Positions 1-8,297 of a stretch of DNA of 47,455 nt are shown piece after piece. A program made the translations under genes and the position numbers. Source of the stretch: Nitrospira sp. UBA2082 (GTDB taxonomy: Bacteria > Nitrospirota > Nitrospiria > Nitrospirales > Nitrospiraceae); assembly GCA_002331335.1 (NCBI GenBank), contig DCZO01000016.1, positions 203,360 to 250,814 of the forward strand. Reading direction: 5' to 3'. Numbering within the stretch: the stretch's first letter is position 1; every line of letters begins with the position of its first letter. The notes beneath the pieces were generated by a model. The model searched no databases and was not told where the DNA came from. It saw nothing but the letters and a program-made list of their open reading frames with translations.

Positions 1-1
1 G

Positions 2-961
2 GCGGTGATCTCGGTCCATTGCCACAACGATTTGGGGGTGGCGGTCGCCAACAGCCTGGCGGCCATTCTCAACGGGGCGGGCCAGGTGGAATGCACGATC
101 AACGGCATTGGAGAGCGCGCCGGCAACACCTCGTTGGAAGAAATCGTCATGGGGCTCCGGACCAGGAAAGATTTCTATCAGGCCGATACGCGGGTCAGGA
201 CGGAGGAGATCGCCAAGACCAGCCGGTTGGTCAGCAAGATCACCGGGATGGTAGTCCAGCCCAACAAAGCCATCGTGGGGGCCAATGCCTTCGCGCACAC
301 GTCCGGGATTCACCAGGACGGGCTGCTGAAGGACAAGACCACCTATGAAATCATGCGGCCGGAGTCGGTCGGCTTGGTCGAAAGCAAGATGGTCATGGGC
401 AAGCTCTCCGGACGCCATGCCTTTCGGCAGAGGCTGGAAGACCTGGGGTACAAGCTCAGCGACGAAGAAATCAACCATGCCTTTGAGCGGTTCAAGAAAC
501 TGGCCGACCAGAAGAAGGAGATTTACGAGGAAGACCTCGAAGTCATCGTGTCGGAAGAATTGGCGAAGATGGCGGAGCGCATCGTGCTGAAGTCGTTCCA
601 TGTCGAGAGCGGCACCGAACGGATTCCCACCGCAACGGTGGAACTGGAGATCGACGGCAAACCCGTGAAACAGTCGGGAACGGGCGACGGGCCCGTCGAT
701 GCCGTGTATCGGACCATCGCGGCCATGACGCACACCAAGAGCACGCTGCTGATGTTCGGCGTCAACGCGATCACCGGCGGGACCGACGCGCAGGGCGAGG
801 TGTCAGTGCGTGTCCAGGAAGACGGGCGGACCGTCTCGGGCCACGGGGCCGATACCGACATCATCGCGGCGGCGGCGAAAGCCTATCTCAATGCCCTGAA
901 TCGGCTGGCTTACATGGCGTCCAAAGAGGCCGGCGGCGCGCAGCCGGTCCGCTTGATTTGA
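2..961 (+). CDS. leuA: 2-isopropylmalate synthase, 3' part (partial at window start)
   Basis: Catalyses the first committed step of leucine synthesis, joining acetyl-CoA and 2-oxoisovalerate. The reading frame is open at the window edge, so the start and most of the TIM barrel are missing. What remains begins with the metal-binding HCHNDLG motif near the barrel's end, followed by the NGIGERAGN and HTSGIHQDG signatures. A C-terminal regulatory dimer domain (the last 120 or so residues, with TVELEIDG and SGTGDGPVDA) shows this is an allosteric LeuA rather than homocitrate synthase. leuB follows 0.5 kb downstream on the same strand, which supports leucine biosynthesis. The gene ends in TGA. Confidence 0.96.
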   Translation, partial: AVISVHCHNDLGVAVANSLAAILNGAGQVECTINGIGERAGNTSLEEIVMGLRTRKDFYQADTRVRTEEIAKTSRLVSKITGMVVQPNKAIVGANAFAHTSGIHQDGLLKDKTTYEIMRPESVGLVESKMVMGKLSGRHAFRQRLEDLGYKLSDEEINHAFERFKKLADQKKEIYEEDLEVIVSEELAKMAERIVLKSFHVESGTERIPTATVELEIDGKPVKQSGTGDGPVDAVYRTIAAMTHTKSTLLMFGVNAITGGTDAQGEVSVRVQEDGRTVSGHGADTDIIAAAAKAYLNALNRLAYMASKEAGGAQPVRLI

Positions 962-1020
962 TCGTTCCTGCCAGGCTAGAGTGACCCTCTTTGGGCCGCA
1001 CGGCCCAACGCGGCTCGCCC

Positions 1021-1383
1021 ATGTTGAAGCGCACCCTTGCAGACTGCCGGGAGTTTGTCGCCGGGGACCACACGGTTCTGCGGGAGTTGACGCATCCGGC
1101 CAAAGATCCGGTGGCGCTCGGGTACAGTCTGGCCCATGGGACGCTCGCGGCGGGGAAGCGGTCGAAACGGCATGTGCTGACCTCGTCCGAAGTGTACTAC
1201 TTCATCGCGGGGCAGGGCCGCATGACGGTCGACGCGGAGACCTGTCCCGTTGAAGCGGGGTCGATGGTGTATGTGCCGCCGGGCGGCACGCAGGCCTTGG
1301 AGAATACCGGGACGTCGGACATCGAGTTTTTGTGCCTGGTCGATCCGGCCTGGCGGATCGAAGATGAGACGGTGTTGGAGTAG
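1021..1383 (+). CDS. Small cupin-domain protein
   Basis: A 120-residue single cupin fold protein. The cupin motifs are visible as KRSKRHVLTSSEVYYFIAGQG (metal ligands would be His and Glu) and the later PGGTQALEN turn. The usual second-motif histidine appears replaced (PPGGTQ where PPGxxH is common), so metal binding may be altered. The ATG at 1021 is preferred over the in-frame TTG at 991 because family members start near LKRTLADC; no strong ribosome site is seen before either. It lies between leuA and leuB, but no role in leucine synthesis is implied by the fold. The substrate is unknown. Its TAG stop is the first base triplet of a hairpin repeat. Confidence 0.85.
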   Translation: MLKRTLADCREFVAGDHTVLRELTHPAKDPVALGYSLAHGTLAAGKRSKRHVLTSSEVYYFIAGQGRMTVDAETCPVEAGSMVYVPPGGTQALENTGTSDIEFLCLVDPAWRIEDETVLE

Positions 1384-1435
1384 CAGGCTGCTCAGAGCCC
1401 TTCGTGCTCGCGCATCGTGCTTCTGAGCAGCCTGC
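1381..1435 (+). repeat. Stop-codon-embedded hairpin, candidate terminator
   Basis: A perfect 14-bp inverted repeat, gcaggctgctcaga at 1383-1396 and its complement at 1422-1435, with a 25-base loop. It begins in the TAG stop of the cupin gene. No T tract follows. The arm resembles the ends (GCAGGATGCT) of the longer repeats at 8298-8468 and 31083-31208, so this may be a short member of the same family. Confidence 0.65.
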
Positions 1436-1462
1436 ACCGAATTGAGGAAGAGGGAGGAAAGA

Positions 1463-2536
1463 GTGAACGCGAAGATTGCGGTATTGGCCGGAGACGGGGT
1501 GGGGCGTGAAATCGTCCCCGAAGCGGTGAAGATTCTCAAGGCAATCGGGGAGACCTATCACCATTCGTTTCAGTTCACCGCCGCCGATATCGGCGGGCAG
1601 GCGATCGATAAGGTCGGCGTCCCGTTACCCAACGACACGCTGGCGCTCGCGAAACAAAGTGATGCGGTGTTGCTGGGGGCCGTGGGAGGCCCGAAATGGG
1701 AGGGGCTGGATTACAGTCTCAGGCCGGAGCGCGCCTTACTCGGCATCCGGGAGGCCTTGGGGCTGTATGCGAATCTGCGTCCGGCCAAGGTCTATGCCAA
1801 CCTCGTCGATGCCTCGACGTTGAAGCGCGAGGTCATCGAAGGCATCGACATCCTCGTGATTCGGGAACTGACCGGCGGGATCTATTTCGGCAAACCCAAG
1901 GGGATTGAAAAATTGCCGAACGGGGATGAGCGGGGCGTCAACACGGAAGTCTACACGACGGAGGAAGTGCGACGCATTGCGAAAGTGGCGTTTGAATCGG
2001 CGAGGAAACGGCGGAAAAAAGTGATGTCGGTGGACAAAGCCAACGTGCTGGAATCGTCCGAACTGTGGCGGAAAGTCGTGATCGAGGTCCATAAAGATTA
2101 CCCTGACGTCGAACTCAGCCATATCTACGTGGACAATGCGGCGATGCAACTGGTGCGCAACCCGCGGCAGTTCGACGTGCTGCTGTGCAACAACATGTTC
2201 GGCGACATTCTCAGCGATGAGGCGGCGATGCTGACCGGATCGATCGGGATGCTGCCGTCCGCGAGCGTCGGGGCCAAGGTCGGGCTGTTCGAGCCGATTC
2301 ACGGCAGCGCGCCGGACATCGCCGGAAAGAACATCGCCAATCCCATTGCGACGATCGCCTCGGCGGCGATGATGCTGTCGTATGCATTTCAATTGGACAA
2401 AGAGGCGGAAGCCATCGACCGCGCCATCGTGAAAACGCTCGATCTCGGCTATCGGACCAAGGACATCCAAAGTCCCGGCGCCCGGATCGTCGGGACGGCC
2501 GAAATGGGCGATGCGATTCTTCGTAACTTAAGCTAA
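1463..2536 (+). CDS. leuB: 3-isopropylmalate dehydrogenase
   Basis: NAD-dependent oxidative decarboxylation of 3-isopropylmalate, the third step of leucine synthesis, in the cytoplasm. The 357-residue product matches the family length. Signatures in order: GDGVGREIVPEA at the N terminus, LLGAVGGPKW, the substrate loop RPERALLGIREALGLYANLRP, VIRELTGGIYFG, SVDKANVLESS, and the NAD-binding region EPIHGSAPDIAGKNIANP. The GTG at 1463 is preferred because AGGGAGGAAA lies just upstream; an in-frame start at 1442 would only add a basic tail made from the ribosome site. It lies downstream of leuA and the cupin gene on the same strand, probably co-transcribed unless the 1381-1435 hairpin stops transcription. 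Confidence 0.97.
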   Translation: MNAKIAVLAGDGVGREIVPEAVKILKAIGETYHHSFQFTAADIGGQAIDKVGVPLPNDTLALAKQSDAVLLGAVGGPKWEGLDYSLRPERALLGIREALGLYANLRPAKVYANLVDASTLKREVIEGIDILVIRELTGGIYFGKPKGIEKLPNGDERGVNTEVYTTEEVRRIAKVAFESARKRRKKVMSVDKANVLESSELWRKVVIEVHKDYPDVELSHIYVDNAAMQLVRNPRQFDVLLCNNMFGDILSDEAAMLTGSIGMLPSASVGAKVGLFEPIHGSAPDIAGKNIANPIATIASAAMMLSYAFQLDKEAEAIDRAIVKTLDLGYRTKDIQSPGARIVGTAEMGDAILRNLS

Positions 2537-2550
2537 TCCTCTGTACTGAC

Positions 2551-3756
2551 ATGGTCACGGCGCTGCACTCATGGACAATTCACACCCTGGCCGGAACCGG
2601 CGAGCCCGGCTATGCAGGCGACGGCGGCCCGTGCCGTCGTGCGGCGCTCAATGAGCCAAAAGGGCTGACCGTCGATTCGTCCGGCAATCTGGTGATTGCC
2701 GATTCGGAAAATCATGTCATTCGACGGCTGGACCGGGCCACCGGTGTCATCACGACCGTGGCCGGTGTGGCTGACGAGCCGGGTCCGCCGGCCGGTGCCG
2801 TGCAGAATATGGCCGAACGGCAACCGATGGAGGAGGATCCCTTTGACGAGACGGCATCCACCACGATGCGGGGATATAAGCAGCAAGCGGATTTAAGCGG
2901 AACCGTTCGCTATGTCGTCAATGGGACAACGCTGCCGAAGCGGTTCAGCGGGGACGGGGGACCGGCGAGTCAGTCGCACCTGAACTTCCCCACGGCGGTC
3001 GCCGTGGACCGGCAGGGCAATGTCTATATCGCCGATACCATGAACCATCGGGTGCGGGTGGTGGACGCGGGAACCGGGATCATCACCACCATTGCCGGGG
3101 TCGGCCAGCCGCGGTACGGGGGCGACGGAGGTCCGGCGACCGCGGCGGGGCTCAATGAACCGGCGGCGGTGGTGCTGAACGGCAGAGGCACGTTGTATAT
3201 TGCAGACCAGAGCAACAACCGTGTCCGCGCGGTGGATCTGGCGACGGGGCACATCCGCACGATCGCCGGCACCGGCACGGCGGCCTATAATGGGGATGGA
3301 ATCCCGGCGACGGAGGCATCGTTGGCCGGACCCAGCGGGTTGGCCTGCGGGGAGGACGGGACCCTGTTTATCGCCGACACGTTCAACGGCCGGATTCGCG
3401 CCATCGATCCGGGCACGGGCGTGATTCGGACCGAGGTGGGGGACGGAGGCGAGTACCGGTATCAAAGCGAAGCCGAGGCGCCGTCAGCCAGTCTCTCCAG
3501 GCCGTCCGGGATCGCCCTCGATCGCGCGGGCAATCTCGTGCTCACCGATTCCGACAATCATCTGGTGCGCCGGTGGGATCGGAGCACCGGCCTGATCGAG
3601 CGAATTTCCGGAGGGGGGACCACCGGTGCAGGCGGCGACGGCGGGTTCGCGGTTCATGCCGGTCTCAACTATCCCTTCGGCATCGCCGTGGACGGGGACG
3701 GGCGGATTCTTATCGCGGATACATTCAATCATCGGATTCGGGAAATCACACCGTAA
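2551..3756 (+). CDS. NHL-repeat beta-propeller protein
   Basis: A 401-residue protein made of NHL repeats. The unit reads roughly GDGGPA..A.LN.P.G.AVD..GN.YIADT.NHR.R.VD..TG.ITT.AG and occurs about six times, so a six-bladed propeller is likely. Between the first and second units, about residues 77-130, is a non-repetitive insert rich in acidic residues. No signal peptide is seen, so it may stay in the cytoplasm, although most NHL proteins of this kind are exported. It starts 14 bases after leuB and ends 21 bases before asd, so it sits inside an amino-acid biosynthesis gene string. The ligand is unknown. Confidence 0.9.
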   Translation: MVTALHSWTIHTLAGTGEPGYAGDGGPCRRAALNEPKGLTVDSSGNLVIADSENHVIRRLDRATGVITTVAGVADEPGPPAGAVQNMAERQPMEEDPFDETASTTMRGYKQQADLSGTVRYVVNGTTLPKRFSGDGGPASQSHLNFPTAVAVDRQGNVYIADTMNHRVRVVDAGTGIITTIAGVGQPRYGGDGGPATAAGLNEPAAVVLNGRGTLYIADQSNNRVRAVDLATGHIRTIAGTGTAAYNGDGIPATEASLAGPSGLACGEDGTLFIADTFNGRIRAIDPGTGVIRTEVGDGGEYRYQSEAEAPSASLSRPSGIALDRAGNLVLTDSDNHLVRRWDRSTGLIERISGGGTTGAGGDGGFAVHAGLNYPFGIAVDGDGRILIADTFNHRIREITP

Positions 3757-3777
3757 TCGGGAGACAGGCAGGTTTCG

Positions 3778-4800
3778 ATGCTGAAAAAGAAATCTAAATA
3801 TGTCATGGCGATTCTCGGCGCCACCGGCGCCGTCGGGAAGGAGACGCTGGAGATCCTGGAGGAGCGGAAGTTTCCCTTGGAATCCCTGCGGCTCTTTGCC
3901 TCCAAACGGTCGGCCGGCGGAACGATGTCGTGCCAGGGCAAGGAATGGAAGATCGAGGAACTGACGCCCGACTCGTCGTTCGCCGGTGTCGATTTCGCGT
4001 TGATCTCGGCGACGGATGCGATCAGCCGGGACTATGGGCAGAAGCTCGGCGCGGCCGGCGTCGTCGTGATCGACGACAGCGGCGTCTGGCGGATGGACCA
4101 GGAGGTGCCGCTGGTGGTGCCGGAAGTGAACGCCCAGGCGCTGCGGTCCATGCCGCGCGGCATCGTCGCGATCCCCAACTGCACGACGACGCCCTTGGTC
4201 ATGGCGCTCAAACCGTTGCACGATGCGGTCGGGGTCAAGCGCGTGGTGGTCACGACGTTTCAATCCGTGTCGGGCACCGGCGCGGCGGCGATGGATGAAC
4301 TGATGGACCAGACGAAGGATCTGATGGCGTTCCGCGATGTGAAGACGGAGGTCTATCCCTATCAGATCGCCTTCAATCTGCTCCCGCACATCGGCTCGTT
4401 CAACGACGGCGGCGACTGTTCGGAAGAAGTGAAAATCGTGAAGGAGACCAGGAAGATTCTCGGTGCGCCGGCGCTGCGCGTCACGGCGACGACGGTCCGC
4501 GTCCCGGTCCTGCGCTGCCATTCCGAGGCGATCAACGTCGAATTGGAAAAGCCCCTGCCGCCCAACGAGGCGCGGGCCGCGCTGGCCGCCATGCCCGGCG
4601 TCATCGTGTACGACGATCCGGGGAAGAAGCTTTATCCGATGCCGCTGGACGCGACGGGAAAGGACGAGGTCTATATCGGCCGCGTGCGGGAAGATGCCTC
4701 GATCACGAACGGCCTCAACCTCTGGGTCGTGTCCGACAATCTCCGCAAAGGAGCGGCGCTGAACGCCATCCAAATTGCTGAGTGTCTGGTGAAGGGGTAA
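3778..4800 (+). CDS. asd: Aspartate-semialdehyde dehydrogenase
   Basis: Reduces aspartyl phosphate to aspartate semialdehyde, the branch point to lysine, diaminopimelate, threonine and methionine. The 340-residue product has the NADP-binding GATGAVG at residues 14-20, the catalytic cysteine in IPNCTTTP (Cys135), the FQSVSGTGAAAMDEL signature after it, and conserved histidine/arginine segments toward the end (RVPVLRCHSEAINVE). The length and the QSVSGTG signature match the usual bacterial enzyme. The ATG at 3778 is followed directly by the Rossmann strand. The DUF2905 gene starts 2 bases after its stop, implying co-transcription. Confidence 0.97.
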   Translation: MLKKKSKYVMAILGATGAVGKETLEILEERKFPLESLRLFASKRSAGGTMSCQGKEWKIEELTPDSSFAGVDFALISATDAISRDYGQKLGAAGVVVIDDSGVWRMDQEVPLVVPEVNAQALRSMPRGIVAIPNCTTTPLVMALKPLHDAVGVKRVVVTTFQSVSGTGAAAMDELMDQTKDLMAFRDVKTEVYPYQIAFNLLPHIGSFNDGGDCSEEVKIVKETRKILGAPALRVTATTVRVPVLRCHSEAINVELEKPLPPNEARAALAAMPGVIVYDDPGKKLYPMPLDATGKDEVYIGRVREDASITNGLNLWVVSDNLRKGAALNAIQIAECLVKG

Positions 4801-4802
4801 CG

Positions 4803-5054
4803 GTGGAATGGACGGCGATTGGCAAGGTGCTGATCGGCATCGGGGTGGCGATTGTGGTGATCGGCATGCTCCTGGTCGCCGCGGATCGGATCCCCGGATT
4901 GGGCGGCGCCGTCAGTTGGCTGGGTAAATTGCCCGGTGACCTCTCCTACAAACGCGACAACGTCAGTTTCTATTTCCCCATCGCCACCAGCATTGTCCTC
5001 AGTATCGTCCTCAGTCTGCTATTCTATATCCTAGGATGGTTCTTCCGCCGATAA
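4803..5054 (+). CDS. DUF2905 small membrane protein
   Basis: An 83-residue integral membrane protein of the DUF2905 family: a first hydrophobic helix (about residues 7-26), the family segment GKLPGDLSYKRDN, then a second helix ending in LFYILGWFFRR. Its function is not known. The GTG start at 4803 is chosen because it follows the asd stop by 2 bases and has AAGGGG upstream inside asd; an upstream in-frame GTG at 4782 would overlap asd by 19 bases. Its TAA stop overlaps the ATG of the next gene by one base, so translational coupling with the SpoIID-like gene is likely. Confidence 0.88.
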   Translation: MEWTAIGKVLIGIGVAIVVIGMLLVAADRIPGLGGAVSWLGKLPGDLSYKRDNVSFYFPIATSIVLSIVLSLLFYILGWFFRR

Positions 5055-6286
5055 TGCGACAAGTCTGCATCGGTCTCGTGGGTGTGGCCATGGGGCTGGG
5101 CTGCGTGGTGGCAGCCCCGGTCCATGCCGCCCCGTCGATCCGGGTCCTGCTGGCATCCGATGTCCAACGGCTCGAGATCCGCACCGACAACGTCATTTGG
5201 GTCGCGGACGAGCGGGATCAGGCCCGTCCCTATTGGGCGAAGCTGCGCCTCGAAGTGCGAGGCCAGGCGATTCTCTTGAACGGGTCCCGTATCGACGGCG
5301 AGAAGATCACGTTGCGTGCGGGGGAACAGGATCTGAAACTCTGGCTGCCGCAGCCGAACGGCAACGGGAACGGGAACGGAGCCCCGCCGAAACCCGCCGA
5401 CGACAAACCCACCCTGCAAGTCAGCGGATTGGTGCAGCTGGTGCTCCGGGGAAACGGCGTGCTGGTGATCAATCACGTCGATCTGGAGGAATACGTCAAA
5501 GGGGTCGTGCCGTCGGAGGTTAATTCGGCCTGGCATCCCGAAATGCTCAAGGCGCAGGCGGTCGCGGCCAGGACCTACGCGTTGTACCAACATCTGCTCG
5601 CCGCGTCGCGAGAGTATGACGTGGTCGCGAGCATTCAGGATCAAGTCTATCGGGGGCGTCACGGGGTCGATGCGCGGGTGGAGCAGGCGGTAGAATCGAC
5701 GAGGGGCCAGGTGGTGACCTATCAGAATGCGCCGATCTACGCGGCATTCTCTTCGACGGCGGCGGGCCTCACCGAAGACGCCGTGGTGGTCTGGTCGAAG
5801 GACCTGCCGTATCTGAAAGGGGTCGAATGCCCGTTCGACCTTGAATCCCCCTATTATCAGTGGAAGGCCACCTTCAAACTCGAGACGCTGGAGAAAAACC
5901 TCAGGCAACTGGGATTCGCCGTCGGCACGATCGCGACGCTGACGCCGCTGACGCAGAGCCGCGCGGGCAGGGTCGCCACATTGCGCATCCTCCATTCCAA
6001 GGGTGAGCTGATTCTCCGTGGAGAGGACTTGCGCAAGGCGGTGGGCTATACGGTCATCCCCAGCACGCAATTCACCATCGACTCGATCGGCGAGGAAGTG
6101 GTACTCACCGGATACGGCGCCGGCCATGCGGTTGGATTATGCCAATGGGGCGCCAAGGAACTGGCCCAGCTGGGGTACTCCTATGCCAGCATCCTCCGGT
6201 ACTATTATCCGGGGACGGACCTGCAGGACGCCGCGTTGACGCAAACACCGCCGGTTGCTCCGGTCATCTCCACGCCCGTGTTCTGA
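5054..6286 (+). CDS. SpoIID/LytB domain protein
   Basis: A 410-residue exported protein. Residues 1-26 (MRQVCIGLVGVAMGLGCVVA, then APVHA) form a signal peptide. The SpoIID/LytB core starts with the segment LEEYVKGVVPSEVNSAWHPE and continues KAQAVAARTYAL, the SSTAAGLTEDA signature and the terminal GAGHAVGLCQWGA motif. SpoIID in spore formers is a lytic transglycosylase; homologues in non-sporulating Gram-negatives are presumed to act on peptidoglycan, but this one is untested. The ATG at 5054 overlaps the DUF2905 stop and gives a clean signal peptide; an in-frame ATG at 5036 would spoil it. Its stop overlaps the queA start by one base. A low-complexity NGNGNGNG run sits near residue 107. Confidence 0.9.
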   Translation: MRQVCIGLVGVAMGLGCVVAAPVHAAPSIRVLLASDVQRLEIRTDNVIWVADERDQARPYWAKLRLEVRGQAILLNGSRIDGEKITLRAGEQDLKLWLPQPNGNGNGNGAPPKPADDKPTLQVSGLVQLVLRGNGVLVINHVDLEEYVKGVVPSEVNSAWHPEMLKAQAVAARTYALYQHLLAASREYDVVASIQDQVYRGRHGVDARVEQAVESTRGQVVTYQNAPIYAAFSSTAAGLTEDAVVVWSKDLPYLKGVECPFDLESPYYQWKATFKLETLEKNLRQLGFAVGTIATLTPLTQSRAGRVATLRILHSKGELILRGEDLRKAVGYTVIPSTQFTIDSIGEEVVLTGYGAGHAVGLCQWGAKELAQLGYSYASILRYYYPGTDLQDAALTQTPPVAPVISTPVF

Positions 6287-7305
6287 TGGAACTTGCCGCG
6301 TTCGACTTTCCCTTCGACCCGTCCCTGGTGGCGTCGCAGCCCCTGCTCCCTCGCGATCGGGCGCGTTTACTTGTCTTGGACCGGCGCACGAGCCGGCTTG
6401 ATCATCGGCAGGTCGCCGATCTCCCGGTCCTGCTGGAGCCGGGCGACCTCTTGGTCGTCAACGATACCAAGGTGCTGGCGGCGCGAGTCATGGGGACCAA
6501 GCAGCCGGCGGGCAAATCGGTCGAGGTGCTGTTCGTCAAGGATCTCGGCGAGGGGCTCTGGGAGATCATGGTCAAAGGCACGTTTCGCGCAGGCCAGGTC
6601 ATCGAATTCGACGGCGCCTGCCGCGCGACGATCGTGAAGCGGGACGCCACCGGCACGACCGTGAAGATGGAGAGCGCGCGTCCCGTCGAACAGTTCCTCC
6701 GCGAGAGCGGAGAGATGCCGCTGCCGCCCTACATCAAGCGGAAGCCCGGCCGTGAGGATCACAACTGGTATCAAACGGCGTTCGCAAAGCACGAGGGTGC
6801 GATCGCGGCGCCGACGGCGGGGCTGCATTTTACGCCGGAACTGCTCGCGCGATTGGCCGAACGATCGATCGGGGTGGCGGCGATTACGCTGCATGTCGGG
6901 CCCGGCACGTTCAAGCCGGTCGTAGCGGAGCGCATCGAAGACCATCAGATGGGAGGGGAACGGTTCGAGGTCGGGGCCGAAGCCGCCGAGGCGATTGCGC
7001 GGACGAAACAGGAAGGCCGGCGGGTCGTCGCCGTCGGGACGACGGTCGTGCGGACGTTGGAGACGGTGGCGCAGGTACAGGGGCGGGTCGTGCCGGCCGG
7101 CGGCGAGAGCCGGCTCTTCATCACGCCGGGTTTTCAGTTCCAGGCCGTCGATGCGCTCATGACGAACTTTCACCTGCCGCGCACCACCCTCTTGATGCTG
7201 GTGTCGGCCTTCGCCGGGGTCGACAGGGTTCGAGGGATGTACGACGAGGCGGTCAAGGAACGGTATCGCTTCTACAGTTACGGTGATGCGATGCTGATCC
7301 TCTGA
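6286..7305 (+). CDS. queA: S-adenosylmethionine:tRNA ribosyltransferase-isomerase
   Basis: Transfers and isomerises the ribosyl moiety of SAM onto preQ1-modified tRNA to give epoxyqueuosine. The 339-residue product begins with FDFPFDPSLVASQPL and carries the family signatures LVVNDTKVLAARV, GEMPLPPYIKR, YQTAFAKHEGAIAAPTAG, LHVGPGTFKPV and the C-terminal MTNFHLPRTTLLMLVSAF. The ATG overlaps the preceding stop as TGATG. The final codons (FYSYGDAMLIL) are repeated with only synonymous changes 1 kb downstream at 8258-8296, marking the queA end as an island boundary. A queuosine-precursor transporter gene lies beyond the island at 25758. Confidence 0.97.
   Translation: MELAAFDFPFDPSLVASQPLLPRDRARLLVLDRRTSRLDHRQVADLPVLLEPGDLLVVNDTKVLAARVMGTKQPAGKSVEVLFVKDLGEGLWEIMVKGTFRAGQVIEFDGACRATIVKRDATGTTVKMESARPVEQFLRESGEMPLPPYIKRKPGREDHNWYQTAFAKHEGAIAAPTAGLHFTPELLARLAERSIGVAAITLHVGPGTFKPVVAERIEDHQMGGERFEVGAEAAEAIARTKQEGRRVVAVGTTVVRTLETVAQVQGRVVPAGGESRLFITPGFQFQAVDALMTNFHLPRTTLLMLVSAFAGVDRVRGMYDEAVKERYRFYSYGDAMLIL
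7265..7303 (+). repeat. queA 3' end, first copy of direct repeat
   Basis: The last 39 bases of queA before its stop. It matches 8258-8296 at 34 of 39 positions. All five differences fall at third codon positions in the queA frame. This is the intact, in-gene copy. Confidence 0.85.
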
Positions 7306-7518
7306 GGATCGATGGCCCACGCACGCGTCGCTGGTCGCTTGCGATCTGTCGTTCGCGTTTCGGCGCGAGTGGTCCACGAAATGCGCTTCACGAACAACGA
7401 GATACATTCTTCAGATGGAGTGCTTTGTCTGACAGAACGCGCTATGCTTGGGTGGCGGTACATCCCTGTATCGTCTGCTCAAGAGAGATCGAGCATGGAC
7501 GGATGCTGAAGATGGAGT

Positions 7519-8016
7519 ATGGAACGGACACTCCAAATCCTGAACGAGCTTGAACAACGCGGAGTCCTCAGCCGCTATGCAATCGGTGGAGCGATGGGCG
7601 CGACATTCTATGTGGAGCCGATCCTCACATTCGATTTGGACATCATCGTCCTCTTGCCTGAAACGCAGGGGGGCCTGCTGACGCTTGCACCACTCTATGG
7701 AGCCTTGCGTGCACGGGGTTACGCGGAAGAAGGTGAGTGCGTCGTGATCGAAGGCGTGCCGGTGCAATTTCTCCCGGCGTATAATCCTTTGTTAGAGGAA
7801 GCCTTGCGTGAGGCGCGGGACATGCGGTATCAGGACTCGGCGACCCGTGTCCTTCGGGTTGAGCACTTATTGGCCATTTGTGTCCAGACGGGTCGGGCGA
7901 AAGATCGAGAACGAATTCGGCTCATCCGGGAGCAGGCGACTGTGGATCACGAGTACCTCGCCGGCATTCTGCGCCGGCACCGATTAGAAGGGAGATGGAA
8001 GGAATGGACCGCTTGA
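7519..8016 (+). CDS. Nucleotidyltransferase-fold protein (AbiEii-like)
   Basis: A 165-residue protein with a minimal nucleotidyltransferase signature: GG at residues 23-24 in YAIGGAMGATFYVEP followed by the DLD metal-binding pair at 39-41, then VVIEGVPVQFLPAYNPL. This layout is typical of AbiEii-type and DUF6036-like proteins, many of which are toxins in two-gene modules. A later RVLRVEHLLAICVQTGRAKDRERI segment matches the helical part common to these families. It overlaps the next small gene by 13 bases, which supports a paired unit. The pair lies exactly between the two copies of the queA 3' end, so it is likely acquired. The substrate is unknown. Confidence 0.75.
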   Translation: MERTLQILNELEQRGVLSRYAIGGAMGATFYVEPILTFDLDIIVLLPETQGGLLTLAPLYGALRARGYAEEGECVVIEGVPVQFLPAYNPLLEEALREARDMRYQDSATRVLRVEHLLAICVQTGRAKDRERIRLIREQATVDHEYLAGILRRHRLEGRWKEWTA

Positions 8017-8192
8017 AACCGGAGATCGAGAAGCTCTTTTGCGCCAAAGAAGCGCGCCGGCGGCAGCTTGCGGCGTTGCCGTTTCCTGAAAAGGTGCGTG
8101 CGGTCATCCAGATGCAGCGGATGGCCGAGCCGATCCTGCGTGCCCGCGGCCGGCAGGCGCGTGTGTGGAACGTCCCTCAGTCTGGGTCGTAA
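8004..8192 (+). CDS. Small partner protein of the nucleotidyltransferase
   Basis: A 62-residue, basic, helix-rich product (DRLKPEIEKLF, then ARRRQLAALPFPEKVRAVIQMQ). The segment RRRQLAALPFPEKVRAVIQMQ-like is common in small proteins paired with nucleotidyltransferase genes, but no function is assigned. The ATG at 8004 has GGAAGGA just upstream and overlaps the preceding gene by 13 bases. A longer in-frame extension starting at 7878 only reads the neighbour's sequence in another frame and is not supported. It could be an antitoxin-like partner; that is inference from gene order only. Confidence 0.65.
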   Translation: MDRLKPEIEKLFCAKEARRRQLAALPFPEKVRAVIQMQRMAEPILRARGRQARVWNVPQSGS

Positions 8193-8257
8193 CCGGCCAC
8201 AAGGCGAGCCAGCGTGGTCTTTTCATGGGCGACTCCCATCCCTGTACCCTTCACCAG

Positions 8258-8296
8258 ATCGTTTCTACAGCTATGGCGACGCGATGCTGATCCTCT
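8258..8296 (+). repeat. Detached queA 3' end, second copy of direct repeat
   Basis: Encodes FYSYGDAMLIL followed by TAG, like the end of queA, but is joined to unrelated sequence upstream. Third-position-only differences from 7265-7303 suggest it came from a functional queA allele, not from random decay. It probably marks the original queA end displaced by insertion of 7306-8257. Confidence 0.8.
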
Positions 8297-8297
8297 A

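Noticed and set aside
523..864. Long minus-strand open frame inside leuA
   Set aside because: It lies antisense to a firmly identified gene; high GC gives long open frames on both strands, and the product has no recognisable motif. The same holds for similar frames opposite leuB, asd, queA, rng, dprA and topA.
3484..4773. A 429-codon minus-strand frame opposite asd
   Set aside because: The product is rich in Arg, His and Asp, as expected for antisense of a GC-rich gene, and asd on the plus strand is certain.
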